Below, piece after piece: positions 1 to 13,700 of a DNA stretch of 64,000 nt (the stretch's first letter is position 1; every line of letters begins with the position of its first letter). The notes beneath the pieces are model-generated. The model worked only from the letters and a program-made list of their open reading frames with translations, searched no databases and was not told the DNA's origin. Source of the stretch: Fimenecus sp900545625 (lineage in GTDB: Bacteria > Bacillota > Clostridia > Oscillospirales > Acutalibacteraceae). Both the position numbers and the translations under genes were made by a program. The stretch covers positions 1,984,001 through 2,048,000 of the forward strand of contig OZ007023.1 in assembly GCA_963931525.1 (NCBI GenBank), in the 5' to 3' direction.

Positions 1-1395
1 ACGCCGCACGGCGACATCCTCAACACTGTGGTCACGGACATCGATATTTTGGGCACGGGGCTTTTGCAGGGCTTTACGCAGGTATTTTCGGGCGTTGTGA
101 CAATTCTTGGGACGCTGGTGTTCATGGCGGTCATCCACCCCCTGCTCGCGCTTGTGGTCATTGTCTTAACACCGCTCTCCTTTTTCGTATCGGGCTTTAT
201 CGCGCGGCGCTCGCACGACAAATACCGTGAACAGGCGAAGCTGCGCGGGCAGATGAGCGGATATGCCTCGGAAATGATCGCGGACGAGACGCTTGTGAAA
301 ACCTACTGCATGGAAGACAGCGTAGAGGAAAAATACGAGGACATGAACCAAAAGCTCCAAAAGGTCGGCGTGATCGCGCACTTCTATTCCGCGCTTTCAA
401 ACCCCTGCACGCGGTTCGTGAACGCCATGGTTTACGCCGCGGTGGCGATTGCGGGCGCGTATATGTGCGTGCGCGGGAGTTTGAGCGTCGGGGAGCTGAC
501 CTCTTTCCTCTCCTACTGCTCGCAGTACACCAAGCCCTTTAACGAGATCTCGGGCGTTGTCGCGGAATTCCAAAATGCGCTGGCAAGCGCAGACCGCGTC
601 TTCCGCCTGCTCGACGAAAAGGAGGAATCCGACGACAGCCGGCTTCCCGCCTTACAGGTCGATTCCGGCGCGGTGCGGTTTTCGGACGTGGCGTTCTCCT
701 ACACCAAAAAGAAGCCGCTGATCCGTGATTTCTCACTGGATGTGCAAAGCGGACAAACCGTCGCCGTGGTTGGTCCCACGGGCTGCGGCAAAACGACGCT
801 GATCAACCTGTTGATGCGGTTTTACGATACGAACGGCGGTACGATTACCGTGGATGGGCAGAACATCCGCGAGGTCTCGCGCAGCAGTCTTCGCGGGGCG
901 TTCGGCATGGTGCTGCAGGACACGTGGCTTTTTGAAGGCACGGTGCGCGATAACATCGCCTACGGTGTGCCGGATGCGACGCAGGAAGAGATCGTTGCCG
1001 CCGCGAAAGCGGCGCACGCGCACAGCTTCATCAAGCGTCTGCCGAACGGCTACGACACAGTGCTGACGGAAAACGGCGACAACATTTCCGAGGGGCAAAA
1101 GCAGCTTTTGTCCATTGCGCGGGTCATGCTGCAAAAGCCGCCGATGCTCATTTTGGACGAAGCGACCTCCTCTATCGACACGCGCACCGAGCTGCGCATC
1201 CAAAAGGCATTTGCACAGCTGATGGAGGGGCGCACGAGCTTCATTGTGGCACATCGCCTGTCCACGATTCGGAATGCCGATGTGATTTTAGTCATGCGCG
1301 ACGGGCAGATCGTAGAAACCGGCCGGCACGAGGAGCTGCTCGAAAAGCGCGGCGCGTATTATACGCTGTATAACAGCCAATTTGCCGTACGGTGA
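1..1395 (+). CDS. ABC exporter subunit (membrane domain fused to ATPase), 5' end missing
   Basis: This is a type IV (ABC-B) exporter half-transporter cut by the left window edge. The frame is open from base 1 and already reads TPHGDILNTVVTDID, the first intracellular loop of such exporters, so roughly the first 130-150 residues lie outside. Membrane helices fill the first half of what is visible. The ATPase half has Walker A GPTGCGKTT, a degenerate signature ISEGQKQ instead of LSGGQ, Walker B LILDEATSSID with the catalytic Glu, and the switch His in VAHRLST. The changed signature suggests it may pair with a second half-transporter encoded just upstream. The substrate cannot be told from sequence. 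A strong terminator follows the stop codon. Confidence 0.92.
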   Translation, partial: TPHGDILNTVVTDIDILGTGLLQGFTQVFSGVVTILGTLVFMAVIHPLLALVVIVLTPLSFFVSGFIARRSHDKYREQAKLRGQMSGYASEMIADETLVKTYCMEDSVEEKYEDMNQKLQKVGVIAHFYSALSNPCTRFVNAMVYAAVAIAGAYMCVRGSLSVGELTSFLSYCSQYTKPFNEISGVVAEFQNALASADRVFRLLDEKEESDDSRLPALQVDSGAVRFSDVAFSYTKKKPLIRDFSLDVQSGQTVAVVGPTGCGKTTLINLLMRFYDTNGGTITVDGQNIREVSRSSLRGAFGMVLQDTWLFEGTVRDNIAYGVPDATQEEIVAAAKAAHAHSFIKRLPNGYDTVLTENGDNISEGQKQLLSIARVMLQKPPMLILDEATSSIDTRTELRIQKAFAQLMEGRTSFIVAHRLSTIRNADVILVMRDGQIVETGRHEELLEKRGAYYTLYNSQFAVR

Positions 1396-1408
1396 AGAAA
1401 ACAACAAA

Positions 1409-1446
1409 GGGGAAAGACGCAATCTCGTCTTTCCCCTCGCTTTTAA
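1409..1446 (+). terminator. Intrinsic terminator after the ABC exporter
   Basis: An 11-bp perfect stem (GGGGAAAGACG pairing with CGTCTTTCCCC) with a 6-base loop is followed by a T-rich run ending in TTTTAATT. It sits 13 bases after the stop codon. Confidence 0.85.
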
Positions 1447-1476
1447 TTGATTTTACAGAAAAGGAGCTGAAGCGTA

Positions 1477-2373
1477 ATGGAGACGGCTAAGGCTTTGGAA
1501 AGCTTTTTGCGTGCGCATGCGGAAGAACCCATAAGCGCCCCGAAGCGCCTCGGCGGCGGGTATTATGCGGATGTGTATCTTGTGCAATGCGGCAAGGATG
1601 GCCAGACGGTACTGAAAGCCTATAAACAGGCGGGCGTTATGCAGGCAGAGATCGCACAGCTTGGGATTTTGCGCGAACACGCCGCCGTACCGATGCCGCG
1701 CGTTTTATGGACGCACGAGGCGGATGCAGAGCTTTCTTTCGATGTGCTTGCCATGGACTTCCTGCCCGGTACAAACGGCGGCGCCGTGCGGTATTTCAGC
1801 CGCAAAAAGCGCGAACGCCTTGCCGAACAGGTCGTGGATATTCTTTTGCATTTTCATCAAACGGAAAGCCCCGACGGGTTCGGGGAAATCGGCTCTAATG
1901 CGCGGTATGCGACCTTTCAAGACTATTACAAACCAAGAGCCGCCTCCATTTTAGAGGCGGCGTCGAAGCTGGACATGCCCGAGGCGGTTTTTGCAACGGC
2001 AAAGGCGGCTTTCGAGCAATTTGATTCGATTTTTTATCTGCCGATCAAGCGCGCATCGCTCATTCACGGCGACTACAACATGTGGAACATTTTAGTCGAC
2101 AAAGCGGCATGCAAGGTGACCGCCGTCATCGACCCTTGCAACGGCTGTTGGGCGGACAGCGAAATGGATCTTTACCAGCTGAACAACGCAAACGGCAGAC
2201 AGTTTCGGCTTTTGGAAATCTATGCAAAGAAGAAGCCGCTGACTGCAAATTTTGCGCAGAAAAACGCCTTTTACGAGCTGTTTACGGAGTTGGAGCATTA
2301 TGCCCGCTCGGGCGTACCCGTATCGGCAAAACGGGTCTCCAAGCAGGCAAAGGCTTTGAAAGCCTATTTGTGA
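1477..2373 (+). CDS. APH/fructosamine-kinase-fold phosphotransferase
   Basis: The 298-residue protein has the protein-kinase-like fold of the aminoglycoside phosphotransferase superfamily. The catalytic loop HGDYNMWN starts at H197 with D199 as the likely base, and the metal-binding segment VIDPCNGCWADSEMDL follows, resembling the IDPA-YGHREADL segment of fructosamine kinases. The N-terminal lobe has the glycine-rich stretch RLGGGYYADVYL. A small-molecule hydroxyl or amine is probably phosphorylated with ATP, but a resistance role is not implied: many housekeeping kinases share this fold. AAAGGAG lies 10 bases before the ATG. The gene stands alone between two terminators. Confidence 0.8.
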   Translation: METAKALESFLRAHAEEPISAPKRLGGGYYADVYLVQCGKDGQTVLKAYKQAGVMQAEIAQLGILREHAAVPMPRVLWTHEADAELSFDVLAMDFLPGTNGGAVRYFSRKKRERLAEQVVDILLHFHQTESPDGFGEIGSNARYATFQDYYKPRAASILEAASKLDMPEAVFATAKAAFEQFDSIFYLPIKRASLIHGDYNMWNILVDKAACKVTAVIDPCNGCWADSEMDLYQLNNANGRQFRLLEIYAKKKPLTANFAQKNAFYELFTELEHYARSGVPVSAKRVSKQAKALKAYL

Positions 2374-2423
2374 TGAGATATCCTCCCCTGCCGTACATTC
2401 TAAAGCGGTAACCGCAAACATAG

Positions 2424-2463
2424 AAACCCCCGAAACCCTGCAAGCAGGATTTCGGGGGTTTTT
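2424..2463. terminator. Shared terminator between the kinase gene and tuf
   Basis: An 18-bp stem with one mismatch (AAACCCCCGAAA arm, loop AA, arm TTTCGGGGGTTT) lies between the convergent kinase and tuf genes. T-rich flanks occur on both strands, so it probably ends both transcripts. Confidence 0.85.
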
Positions 2464-2490
2464 GGCAGATGTGTGTTTCGCTGACAGAAA

Positions 2491-3693
2491 TTAGTCGGAA
2501 ACCGCAACAACAACGCCCGAACCAACGGTTCTGCCGCCCTCACGGATAGCGAAGCGAAGACCTTCTTCGATCGCGATGGGGGTGATCAGCTCAACGTCCA
2601 TTTCGACGTTGTCGCCGGGCATGCACATCTCAACGCCTTCGGGAAGGGTGATGATGCCGGTAACGTCGGTAGTACGGAAATAGAACTGCGGACGATAGTT
2701 GTTGAAGAACGGGGTGTGACGGCCGCCTTCATCCTTGTTCAGGACGTAAACCTGGCCCTTGAACTTGGTGTAGGGGTGAATGGAGCCGGGCTTGGAAAGA
2801 ACCTGACCGCGTTCCACTTCGGTTCTCTGGATACCGCGAAGCAGCGCACCGATGTTGTCGCCCGCCTCAGCGTAATCCAAAGTCTTGCGGAACATTTCGA
2901 TACCGGTAACAACGGTCTTTTTCTTTTCATCGGTCAAGCCGACGATCTCGACTTCTTCACCGGTCTTCAGCTGACCGCGTTCCACACGGCCCGTAACAAC
3001 GGTGCCGCGGCCGGAAATGGTCATAACGTCTTCGATGGGCATCAGGAAGGGCTGATCCGCCTTGCGGTCGGGCGTGGGGATGTAGCTGTCGACTGCATCC
3101 ATCAGATCCCAGATGCACTTCAGCTCGGGCGCGTTGATGTCGCCGCCGTTGTACTCAAGCGCTTTGAGCGCGGAACCCACGATGATCGGGGTGTCGTCGC
3201 CCGGGAAGCCGTACTCATTGAGGGTCTCGCGGACTTCCATTTCAACGAGCTCAAGCAGCTCGGGATCGTCCACCTGATCCGCCTTGTTGAGGAAAACAAC
3301 GATATAGGGCACGCCAACCTGACGGGCAAGCAGCAGGTGCTCCTTGGTCTGCGCCATCGGGCCGTCGGTCGCTGCGATAACAAGGATCGCACCGTCCATC
3401 TGCGCAGCGCCGGTGATCATGTTCTTGATGTAGTCGGCGTGGCCGGGGCAGTCTACGTGTGCATAGTGACGCTTATCCGTCTCATACTCAACGTGAGCCG
3501 TGTTGATGGTGATGCCGCGCTCTCTCTCCTCAGGCGCCTTATCGATCATGTCATACGCCTCGAACTTGGCGTAGCCCTTCATTGCGAGGGTCTTGGTGAT
3601 TGCAGCCGTCAACGTGGTCTTGCCGTGGTCAACGTGACCAATGGTACCAATGTTAACGTGGGGTTTGGTTCTTTCAAATTTTTCCTTTGCCAT
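2491..3693 (-). CDS. tuf: Elongation factor Tu
   Basis: EF-Tu delivers aminoacyl-tRNA to the ribosome as a GTP complex. At 400 residues it has the usual length. The GTPase P-loop is GHVDHGKTT, switch II is DCPGHADYI, and the guanine motif is NKAD; domains 2 and 3 follow. The start is the ATG of MAKEKFERTKPH, because AAGGAGG lies 8 bases upstream; the frame stays open for 15 more codons upstream without that support. It is the last gene of the rpsL-rpsG-fusA-tuf cluster but has its own promoter in the 99-base gap after fusA, so it can be made in excess of EF-G. Confidence 0.98.
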   Translation of the reverse strand: MAKEKFERTKPHVNIGTIGHVDHGKTTLTAAITKTLAMKGYAKFEAYDMIDKAPEERERGITINTAHVEYETDKRHYAHVDCPGHADYIKNMITGAAQMDGAILVIAATDGPMAQTKEHLLLARQVGVPYIVVFLNKADQVDDPELLELVEMEVRETLNEYGFPGDDTPIIVGSALKALEYNGGDINAPELKCIWDLMDAVDSYIPTPDRKADQPFLMPIEDVMTISGRGTVVTGRVERGQLKTGEEVEIVGLTDEKKKTVVTGIEMFRKTLDYAEAGDNIGALLRGIQRTEVERGQVLSKPGSIHPYTKFKGQVYVLNKDEGGRHTPFFNNYRPQFYFRTTDVTGIITLPEGVEMCMPGDNVEMDVELITPIAIEEGLRFAIREGGRTVGSGVVVAVSD

Positions 3694-3749
3694 TGGATTT
3701 TCCTCCTTGTAATAGATGCAAGAATCACACTTCTGCACTATGTGCAGTT

Positions 3750-3778
3750 ATTTTACCAATAAACCGATAAAATTTCAA
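3750..3778 (-). promoter_or_regulatory. Promoter of tuf
   Basis: Reading the minus strand: TTGAAA, 17 bases, TAAAAT. The leader then contains a small perfect hairpin (CTGCAC-TAT-GTGCAG, 3733-3747) before the AAGGAGG site of tuf. This would give tuf an independent transcript inside the str operon. Confidence 0.7.
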
Positions 3779-3792
3779 GTGTTTTTAGAAAA

Positions 3793-5871
3793 TTAGTCCT
3801 TCTTTGTGCGTTCGGAAATAATCTTTTCCGCAATGGACTTCGGAACTTCCTTATAGCCGTCGGGCTCCATGACGTACTGGCCGCGCCCCTGCGTCTTGGA
3901 ACGCAGGTCGGTAGCATAGCCGAACATCTCAGACAGCGGGACATGCGCGTTGATCTGCTTGACGCCGCTTCTGTCCTCAAAGCCCTGGATCTCGCCGCGG
4001 CGGGAGTTCAGATCGCCGATGACGTCGCCCATATACTCTTCGGGCACGATGACAACGACCTTCATGATCGGTTCCAAAAGCACCGGATCGGCTTTTCTTG
4101 CGGCATCCTTGAACGCCATGGAACCGGCGATCTTAAACGCCATTTCAGAGGAGTCGACCTCGTGATAAGAACCGTCATACAGCGTGACCTTGACGTCTAC
4201 GACCGAGTAGCCCGCCAAAACACCGGACTGCATGGCGCCCTGAATACCTGCATCCACGGGCCCGATGTATTCCTTCGGGATGGCGCCGCCGACGATGTTA
4301 TTGATAAACTCGTAACCGCCGTTCGGATTGGGCTCGATATTGATCTTGACGTGACCGTACTGACCCTTACCACCCGACTGACGCGCATACTTCGTATCGG
4401 AGGATGCGGGCTTGCGGATGGTCTCGCGGTAGGCGACCTGAGGCTTACCGACGTTCGCTTCGACCTTGAATTCACGAAGCAGACGGTCGACGATGATCTC
4501 CAGATGCAGTTCGCCCATGCCGGCGATGATGGTCTGGCCGGTCTCTTCGTCCGTATAGCACTTGAAGGTCGGGTCTTCTTCCGCAAGCTTCTGAAGCCCG
4601 ATGCCCATCTTCTCCTGACCGGCTTTGGTCTTGGGTTCGATCGCGACGCGGATAACGGGATCCGGGAAGTTCATGGACTCAAGGATGATCGGATGCTTTT
4701 CGTCGCAGAGCGTATCGCCCGTCGTGGTGTTTTTAAGGCCGACGGCGGCGGCGATATCGCCGGAATAGCAGACCTCCAAGTCCTCTCTGTGGTTCGCATG
4801 CATTTGCAGGATTCTGCCCATGCGCTCGCGGTTGTCCTTCACAGAGTTGTAAACGCTCGCGCCGGCTTCGACCGTGCCCGAGTAGACACGGAAGTAGCAG
4901 ATCTTACCGACATACGGGTCGGTCGCGATCTTGAACGCAAGCGCGGCAAACGGCTCGGTATCGGACGCATGGCGCTCCTCTTCCTCATCCGTATCCGGAT
5001 TGACGCCTTTGATGGCGGGAACGTCCGTCGGCGCAGGCATATAGTCCACGATTGCGTCGAGAAGCGGCTGAACGCCCTTGTTGCGGTAGGAAGTACCGCA
5101 GGTGATCGGCACCATCGTGTTGTCGATGGTGGATTTGCGAATGGTACGCTTGATCTCCTCAACGGTGAGTTCCTCGCCGTTGAAGTATTTTTCCATGAGC
5201 TCGTCATCCTGCTCGGCAACATGCTCGATAAGCTGGGTACGGTATTTTTCCGCCAGCTCCTTCATGTCATCCGGGATCGGCTCACGGCGGACATCCTTGC
5301 CAAGGTCATCATAATAGATCTCGGCGTCCATCTCAACAAGGTCCACAATGCCCTTGAAGGTGTCCTCACAGCCGATAGGCAGCTGGATGGGGACAGGGTT
5401 GCAGTGGAAACGCTCATTGACCATGTCGAGCACGCGGTAAAAGTCCGCGCCCATGATGTCCATTTTGTTGACGTAGATCATTCGCGGAACGTGGTATTCG
5501 TCCGCCTGGCGCCAAACCGTTTCAGACTGCGGTTCGACGCCGCCCTTTGCGCAAAGCACGGTCACGGAACCGTCCAAGACGCGCAGAGAGCGCTGCACCT
5601 CCACGGTAAAGTCCACGTGACCGGGGGTGTCGATGATATTGATACGATGGTCTTTCCAAAAGCAGGTGGTCGCCGCCGAAGTAATGGTGATGCCGCGCTC
5701 CTGTTCCTGCGCCATCCAGTCCATGGTGGCATCGCCGTCATGCGTTTCACCGATCTTGTGGTTTACGCCGGTGTAGAACAGGATACGTTCGGTGGTGGTC
5801 GTTTTACCCGCGTCGATGTGCGCCATGATACCAATATTTCTTGTTTTTTCAAGAGATACCTTTCTTGGCAT
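3793..5871 (-). CDS. fusA: Elongation factor G
   Basis: EF-G is the GTPase that drives ribosomal translocation and, with RRF, ribosome recycling. The 692-residue length is normal. It has P-loop AHIDAGKTTTTER, switch II DTPGHVDFT and NKMD, followed by domains II-V; the domain IV tip region with GYSVVDVKVTLYDGSYHEVDS is intact. The start ATG is preceded by GAGGGAG. It follows rpsG by 18 bases, so the two are co-transcribed. Only this copy is seen in the window. Confidence 0.98.
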   Translation of the reverse strand: MPRKVSLEKTRNIGIMAHIDAGKTTTTERILFYTGVNHKIGETHDGDATMDWMAQEQERGITITSAATTCFWKDHRINIIDTPGHVDFTVEVQRSLRVLDGSVTVLCAKGGVEPQSETVWRQADEYHVPRMIYVNKMDIMGADFYRVLDMVNERFHCNPVPIQLPIGCEDTFKGIVDLVEMDAEIYYDDLGKDVRREPIPDDMKELAEKYRTQLIEHVAEQDDELMEKYFNGEELTVEEIKRTIRKSTIDNTMVPITCGTSYRNKGVQPLLDAIVDYMPAPTDVPAIKGVNPDTDEEEERHASDTEPFAALAFKIATDPYVGKICYFRVYSGTVEAGASVYNSVKDNRERMGRILQMHANHREDLEVCYSGDIAAAVGLKNTTTGDTLCDEKHPIILESMNFPDPVIRVAIEPKTKAGQEKMGIGLQKLAEEDPTFKCYTDEETGQTIIAGMGELHLEIIVDRLLREFKVEANVGKPQVAYRETIRKPASSDTKYARQSGGKGQYGHVKINIEPNPNGGYEFINNIVGGAIPKEYIGPVDAGIQGAMQSGVLAGYSVVDVKVTLYDGSYHEVDSSEMAFKIAGSMAFKDAARKADPVLLEPIMKVVVIVPEEYMGDVIGDLNSRRGEIQGFEDRSGVKQINAHVPLSEMFGYATDLRSKTQGRGQYVMEPDGYKEVPKSIAEKIISERTKKD

Positions 5872-5889
5872 AACATTCTCCCTCGGTAA

Positions 5890-6360
5890 TTACCATCTGA
5901 AATGGGCAAACGCCTTGTTGGCCTCTGCCATCTTGTGCGTGTCCTCACGCTTCTTGTATGCGGAACCGGTCTGATTGACCGCATCCATAATCTCGTTCGC
6001 AAGGCGCTCTTTCATCGTGCGCTCGGAACGCTGGCGCGCATACAGGGTGATCCAGCGAAGCCCCAGCGTCTCGCGGCGGGCGGGACGGACTTCGATCGGA
6101 ACCTGATAGGTCGCGCCGCCGACACGGCGGGCTTTGACTTCGAGAACGGGCATAACGTTCTCCATCGCATTTTCGAACATTTCAAGCGGGTCCTTCCCCG
6201 TCTGTTCAGCGATGATGTTGAAGGCGTCATAGACGATTTTCTGGGCAACGCCCTTTTTCCCGTCGAGCATGACGCTGTTGATCAGTCTCGTGACCATTTT
6301 GGAATTGTAAAGCGGATCGGGCAAAACATCCCGTTTTGCCGTTTGGCCTCTTCTTGGCAC
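5890..6360 (-). CDS. rpsG: 30S ribosomal protein S7
   Basis: S7 nucleates assembly of the 16S rRNA 3' domain and lines the E site. The start is GTG: the frame reads VPRRGQTAKRDVLPDP, matching the universal MPRRG start, and AAGGAGGG lies 7 bases upstream. This gives the standard 156 residues. In-frame ATG codons further upstream lack this support. The gap to rpsL is 147 bases, larger than usual, and holds imperfect inverted repeats; in E. coli the S12-S7 spacer carries the S7 translational repressor site, so a similar role here is possible but unproven. Confidence 0.97.
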   Translation of the reverse strand: MPRRGQTAKRDVLPDPLYNSKMVTRLINSVMLDGKKGVAQKIVYDAFNIIAEQTGKDPLEMFENAMENVMPVLEVKARRVGGATYQVPIEVRPARRETLGLRWITLYARQRSERTMKERLANEIMDAVNQTGSAYKKREDTHKMAEANKAFAHFRW

Positions 6361-6507
6361 GTCGCTTCCCTCCTTCATATAAATGATATCATAGGTACTC
6401 GGTGACAAAACCCCGTGGTGCCCATGCAAAAGGCCATATATCTATATAACCCTGCACAGGTAAACCCTTGCAAGCAGATTCTGTCGGTTTACGGAAGGCA
6501 ATAAGCC

Positions 6508-6930
<423 letters not shown>

Positions 6931-7022
6931 GTGGTTTTCCTCCTTTTTTAATAGATTTTGACACAACGTGTCAGCAAAACAAACATCCTCGTTTCAAAAG
7001 GATGTTTGCTTTGCTCACACAA
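6931..7022 (-). promoter_or_regulatory. Structured 5' leader of the rpsL operon
   Basis: The predicted leader of about 90 bases contains a 15-bp stem with one mismatch (GCAAAGCAAACATCC with GGATGTTTGTTTTGC, 6973-7015) and then a perfect TGACAC-GTT-GTGTCA hairpin, followed by the rpsL ribosome binding site. There is no clean U-run right after the first stem, so it is not an obvious terminator. A role in RNA stability or ribosomal-protein feedback is inference. Confidence 0.5.
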
Positions 7023-7028
7023 GCTAAG

Positions 7029-7058
7029 ATTTTAACACCGAAAACCTTAGCTTGTCAA
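7029..7058 (-). promoter_or_regulatory. Promoter of the rpsL-rpsG-fusA(-tuf) operon
   Basis: On the minus strand: consensus TTGACA, 18 bases, TAAAAT, starting 24 bases after the rpoC stop. The hexamers lie inside an inverted repeat (ACAAGCTAAG ... CTTAGCTTGT, about 7019-7055), so the same bases could form a hairpin in rpoC read-through RNA. Confidence 0.7.
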
Positions 7059-7081
7059 GCATTTTCAGGAAAAAAGTCAGG

Positions 7082-10663
<3,582 letters not shown>

Positions 10664-10715
10664 CTGTCAAATACCTTCTTCCTGAAAATCTGAACGGTTA
10701 CGACGAAAGCGGGGA

Positions 10716-13700
10716 TTAAAAGTCATCCTCATCAACCTCGTCCGGGTTGAACGGTTCTTCTTCGTCGGAAACATATTCGTTGAATGCGTCTTCCCCAAGC
10801 TCGCTTTCGGCATCTTCGTCGGTCACATAGCCGTCATCCAGCGTGACGTCGTTGACCACGTCGCCGGTTGCAAGATCCGCGTCATGCGCGGGGATACCCA
10901 CTTCGTTGATCTCGTCCTCAAAGGTCTGGCGAAGGTCGATCTCCTCGCCGTCGTCGTCAAGCACCTTGATGTCAAGTGCCAGCGACTGCAATTCCTTGAT
11001 CAGGACTTTGAACGACTCAGGAATGCCGGGCTTGGGCACGTTGAGACCCTTGACAATGGACTCATAGGTCTTGACACGGCCGACCACATCGTCGGACTTG
11101 ACGGTCAAAATCTCCTGCAGCGTATATGCCGCGCCGTAGGCTTCGAGTGCCCAAACTTCCATTTCACCGAAGCGCTGGCCGCCGAACTGTGCTTTACCGC
11201 CGAGCGGCTGCTGCGTGACGAGCGAATACGGGCCCGTGCTGCGCGCGTGGATCTTATCGTCGACCAAATGGTGCAGCTTTAAGAAGTACATCACGCCGAC
11301 GGTGACGGGGTTGTCGAATTTCAAGCCGGTGCGGCCGTCTGTGAGGATCGATTTACCGTCCTCGCGATAGCCGGCTTCTTTAAGCGCCTCGCGGATGTCG
11401 GCTTCGTGCGCGCCGTCAAAGACGGGTGTAGCGATCTTCTGCCCGAGCTTGCGGTACGCAAAGCCAAGATGCACTTCGAGCACCTGCCCGATGTTCATAC
11501 GGGAGGGAACGCCCAAGGGGTTCAAGACGATGTCCAGCGGCGTGCCGTCGTCGAGGAAGGGCATATCCTCCTGCGGCAGGATACGCGAAACAACGCCCTT
11601 GTTGCCGTGGCGGCCCGCCATCTTATCGCCGACGGACAGCTTGCGCTTCTGCGCGATGTAGCAGCGCACGACCTTGTTGACGCCGGGGCTCAATTCATCG
11701 CTGTTTTCGCGGGTGAACACTTCAACGTCCACCACGATGCCGTATTCGCCGTGCGGCACACGCAGGGAGGTGTCGCGCACCTCGCGCGCTTTCTCACCGA
11801 AGATGGCGCGCAGCAGGCGTTCCTCAGCGGTCAGCTCCGTCTCGCCCTTGGGCGTGACCTTACCGACCAAAATATCGCCGGAATGCACCTCTGCACCGAT
11901 ACGGATAATGCCGTTTTCGTCAAGGTTCGCAAGCGCATCCTCACCGACGTTCGGGATGTCGCGGGTGATGTCTTCGGGGCCGAGCTTGGTATCTCTCGAT
12001 TCGAGCTCATATTCCTCGATATGGATGGAGGTGTAAACGTCGTCGCGCACCAGTTTTTCGTTGATGAGCACGGCGTCCTCGTAGTTATAGCCTTCCCAGG
12101 TCATGAAGCCGATCAGGGCGTTTTTGCCGAGTGAAATTTCGCCGTTCGAGGTTGCGGGGCCGTCTGCGATGACCTCGCCTTCTTCGACCTTCTGCCCGAG
12201 CTCCACGATGGGGCGCTGGTTGATGCAGGTGCCCTGGTTCGAGCGCATGAACTTAATGAGCTCGTAGGTGTCAACCTTACCGCCCTTGACGGTGATCTCG
12301 ATATGGTCGGCGTCCACGGCCGTGACCTTGCCCGCGTGCTTGGCGAGCACGACCGTGCCGGAGTCCACCGCCGCTTTATATTCCATACCCGTACCGACGA
12401 TGGGAGACTCAGTCTTCAGAAGCGGCACAGCCTGCCGCTGCATGTTCGAGCCCATCAGGGCGCGGTTGGCGTCATCGTTCTCAAGGAACGGGATCATCGC
12501 CGTAGCGACGGAGACGACCATCTTCGGCGAGACGTCCATGTAATCCGCCTCGCCCGCTTCGATCTCGACGAACTCGTCGCGGAAGCGCGCGTTTACCTTT
12601 TTGTGCAGGAAACGGCCGTTTTCGTCGAGCGGCTCGTTCGCCTGCGCGACCATGTATGCATCCTCAACATCGGCGGTCATATAAGTAACTTCGTCGAGCA
12701 CCACGCCGGTCTCTTTGTCGATACGGCGGAAGGGCGCTTCAATGAAGCCGTATTTGTTGATGCGCGCGAACGTGGCAAGATAGGAGATCAAGCCGATGTT
12801 CGGGCCTTCAGGCGTTTCGATGGGGCACATACGCCCGTAGTGGCTGTAATGGACGTCGCGCACCTCAAAGCCCGCGCGGTCACGCGAAAGACCGCCGGGG
12901 CCGAGCGCGGAAAGACGGCGTTTGTGCGTCAGCTCCGCAAGGGGGTTCGTCTGATCCATGAACTGCGACAGCGGAGAGGAACCGAAAAATTCCTTGATTG
13001 CCGCCATCACGGGGCGGATGTTGATGAGCGCGGCGGGCGTGACCTTGTCAGGCTCCTGCGCCTGCAGGGTCATGCGCTCCTTGACAACGCGTTCCATACG
13101 CGAAAAGCCGATGCGGAACTGGTTCTGCAAAAGCTCACCGACGGAACGGATGCGGCGGTTGCCGAGATGGTCGATGTCATCGGTCGTGCCTACGCCGTGC
13201 GCAATGCAGTTGAGATAGTTGATGGAGGCAAAAATATCATCCACGGTGATGTGCTTCGGGATGAGGTCATCGCATCTTGCGGAAAGCTCCTCTAAAAGCG
13301 CATCCTTGTCATCGCCGCACTTATCAAGCACCTCACGCAGCACATCGAAACGCACCTTTTCGTTGATGCCCGCGTCCTCAAGTTCTTCCGTGGTCAGCTG
13401 CGGGACATACTCGGCGATATCCACCATGCCGTTGGAGAACACCTTGACCTCGTCGCCCTCATTGTCGATGACGGCAGTATTGACGCCCTCCTGCTCGATG
13501 CGGTAGGCGAGCTCCGGCGTGATGAGATCGCCCTCGTCTGCCAGCACCTCGCCCGTTAAACGGCTGATGATCGGCTCCTTTGCCTTAAAGCCCGTGATGC
13601 GTGCGGAAATGCACAGCTTTTTATTGTACTTGTAACGACCCACGCGCGAAAGGTCATAGCGGTGGGAATCAAAGAACAGCCCGTCCAGCTGCGCCTGCGC

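Noticed and set aside
3943..5889. Long open frame on the plus strand opposite fusA (over 600 codons)
   Set aside because: It is the antisense shadow of a certain gene in GC-rich sequence, with no ribosome site or family resemblance. The same holds for long frames opposite tuf, rpoC, rpoB, lacZ (17739-19037), ilvD, the DUF1538 gene (23284-24624) and leuC.
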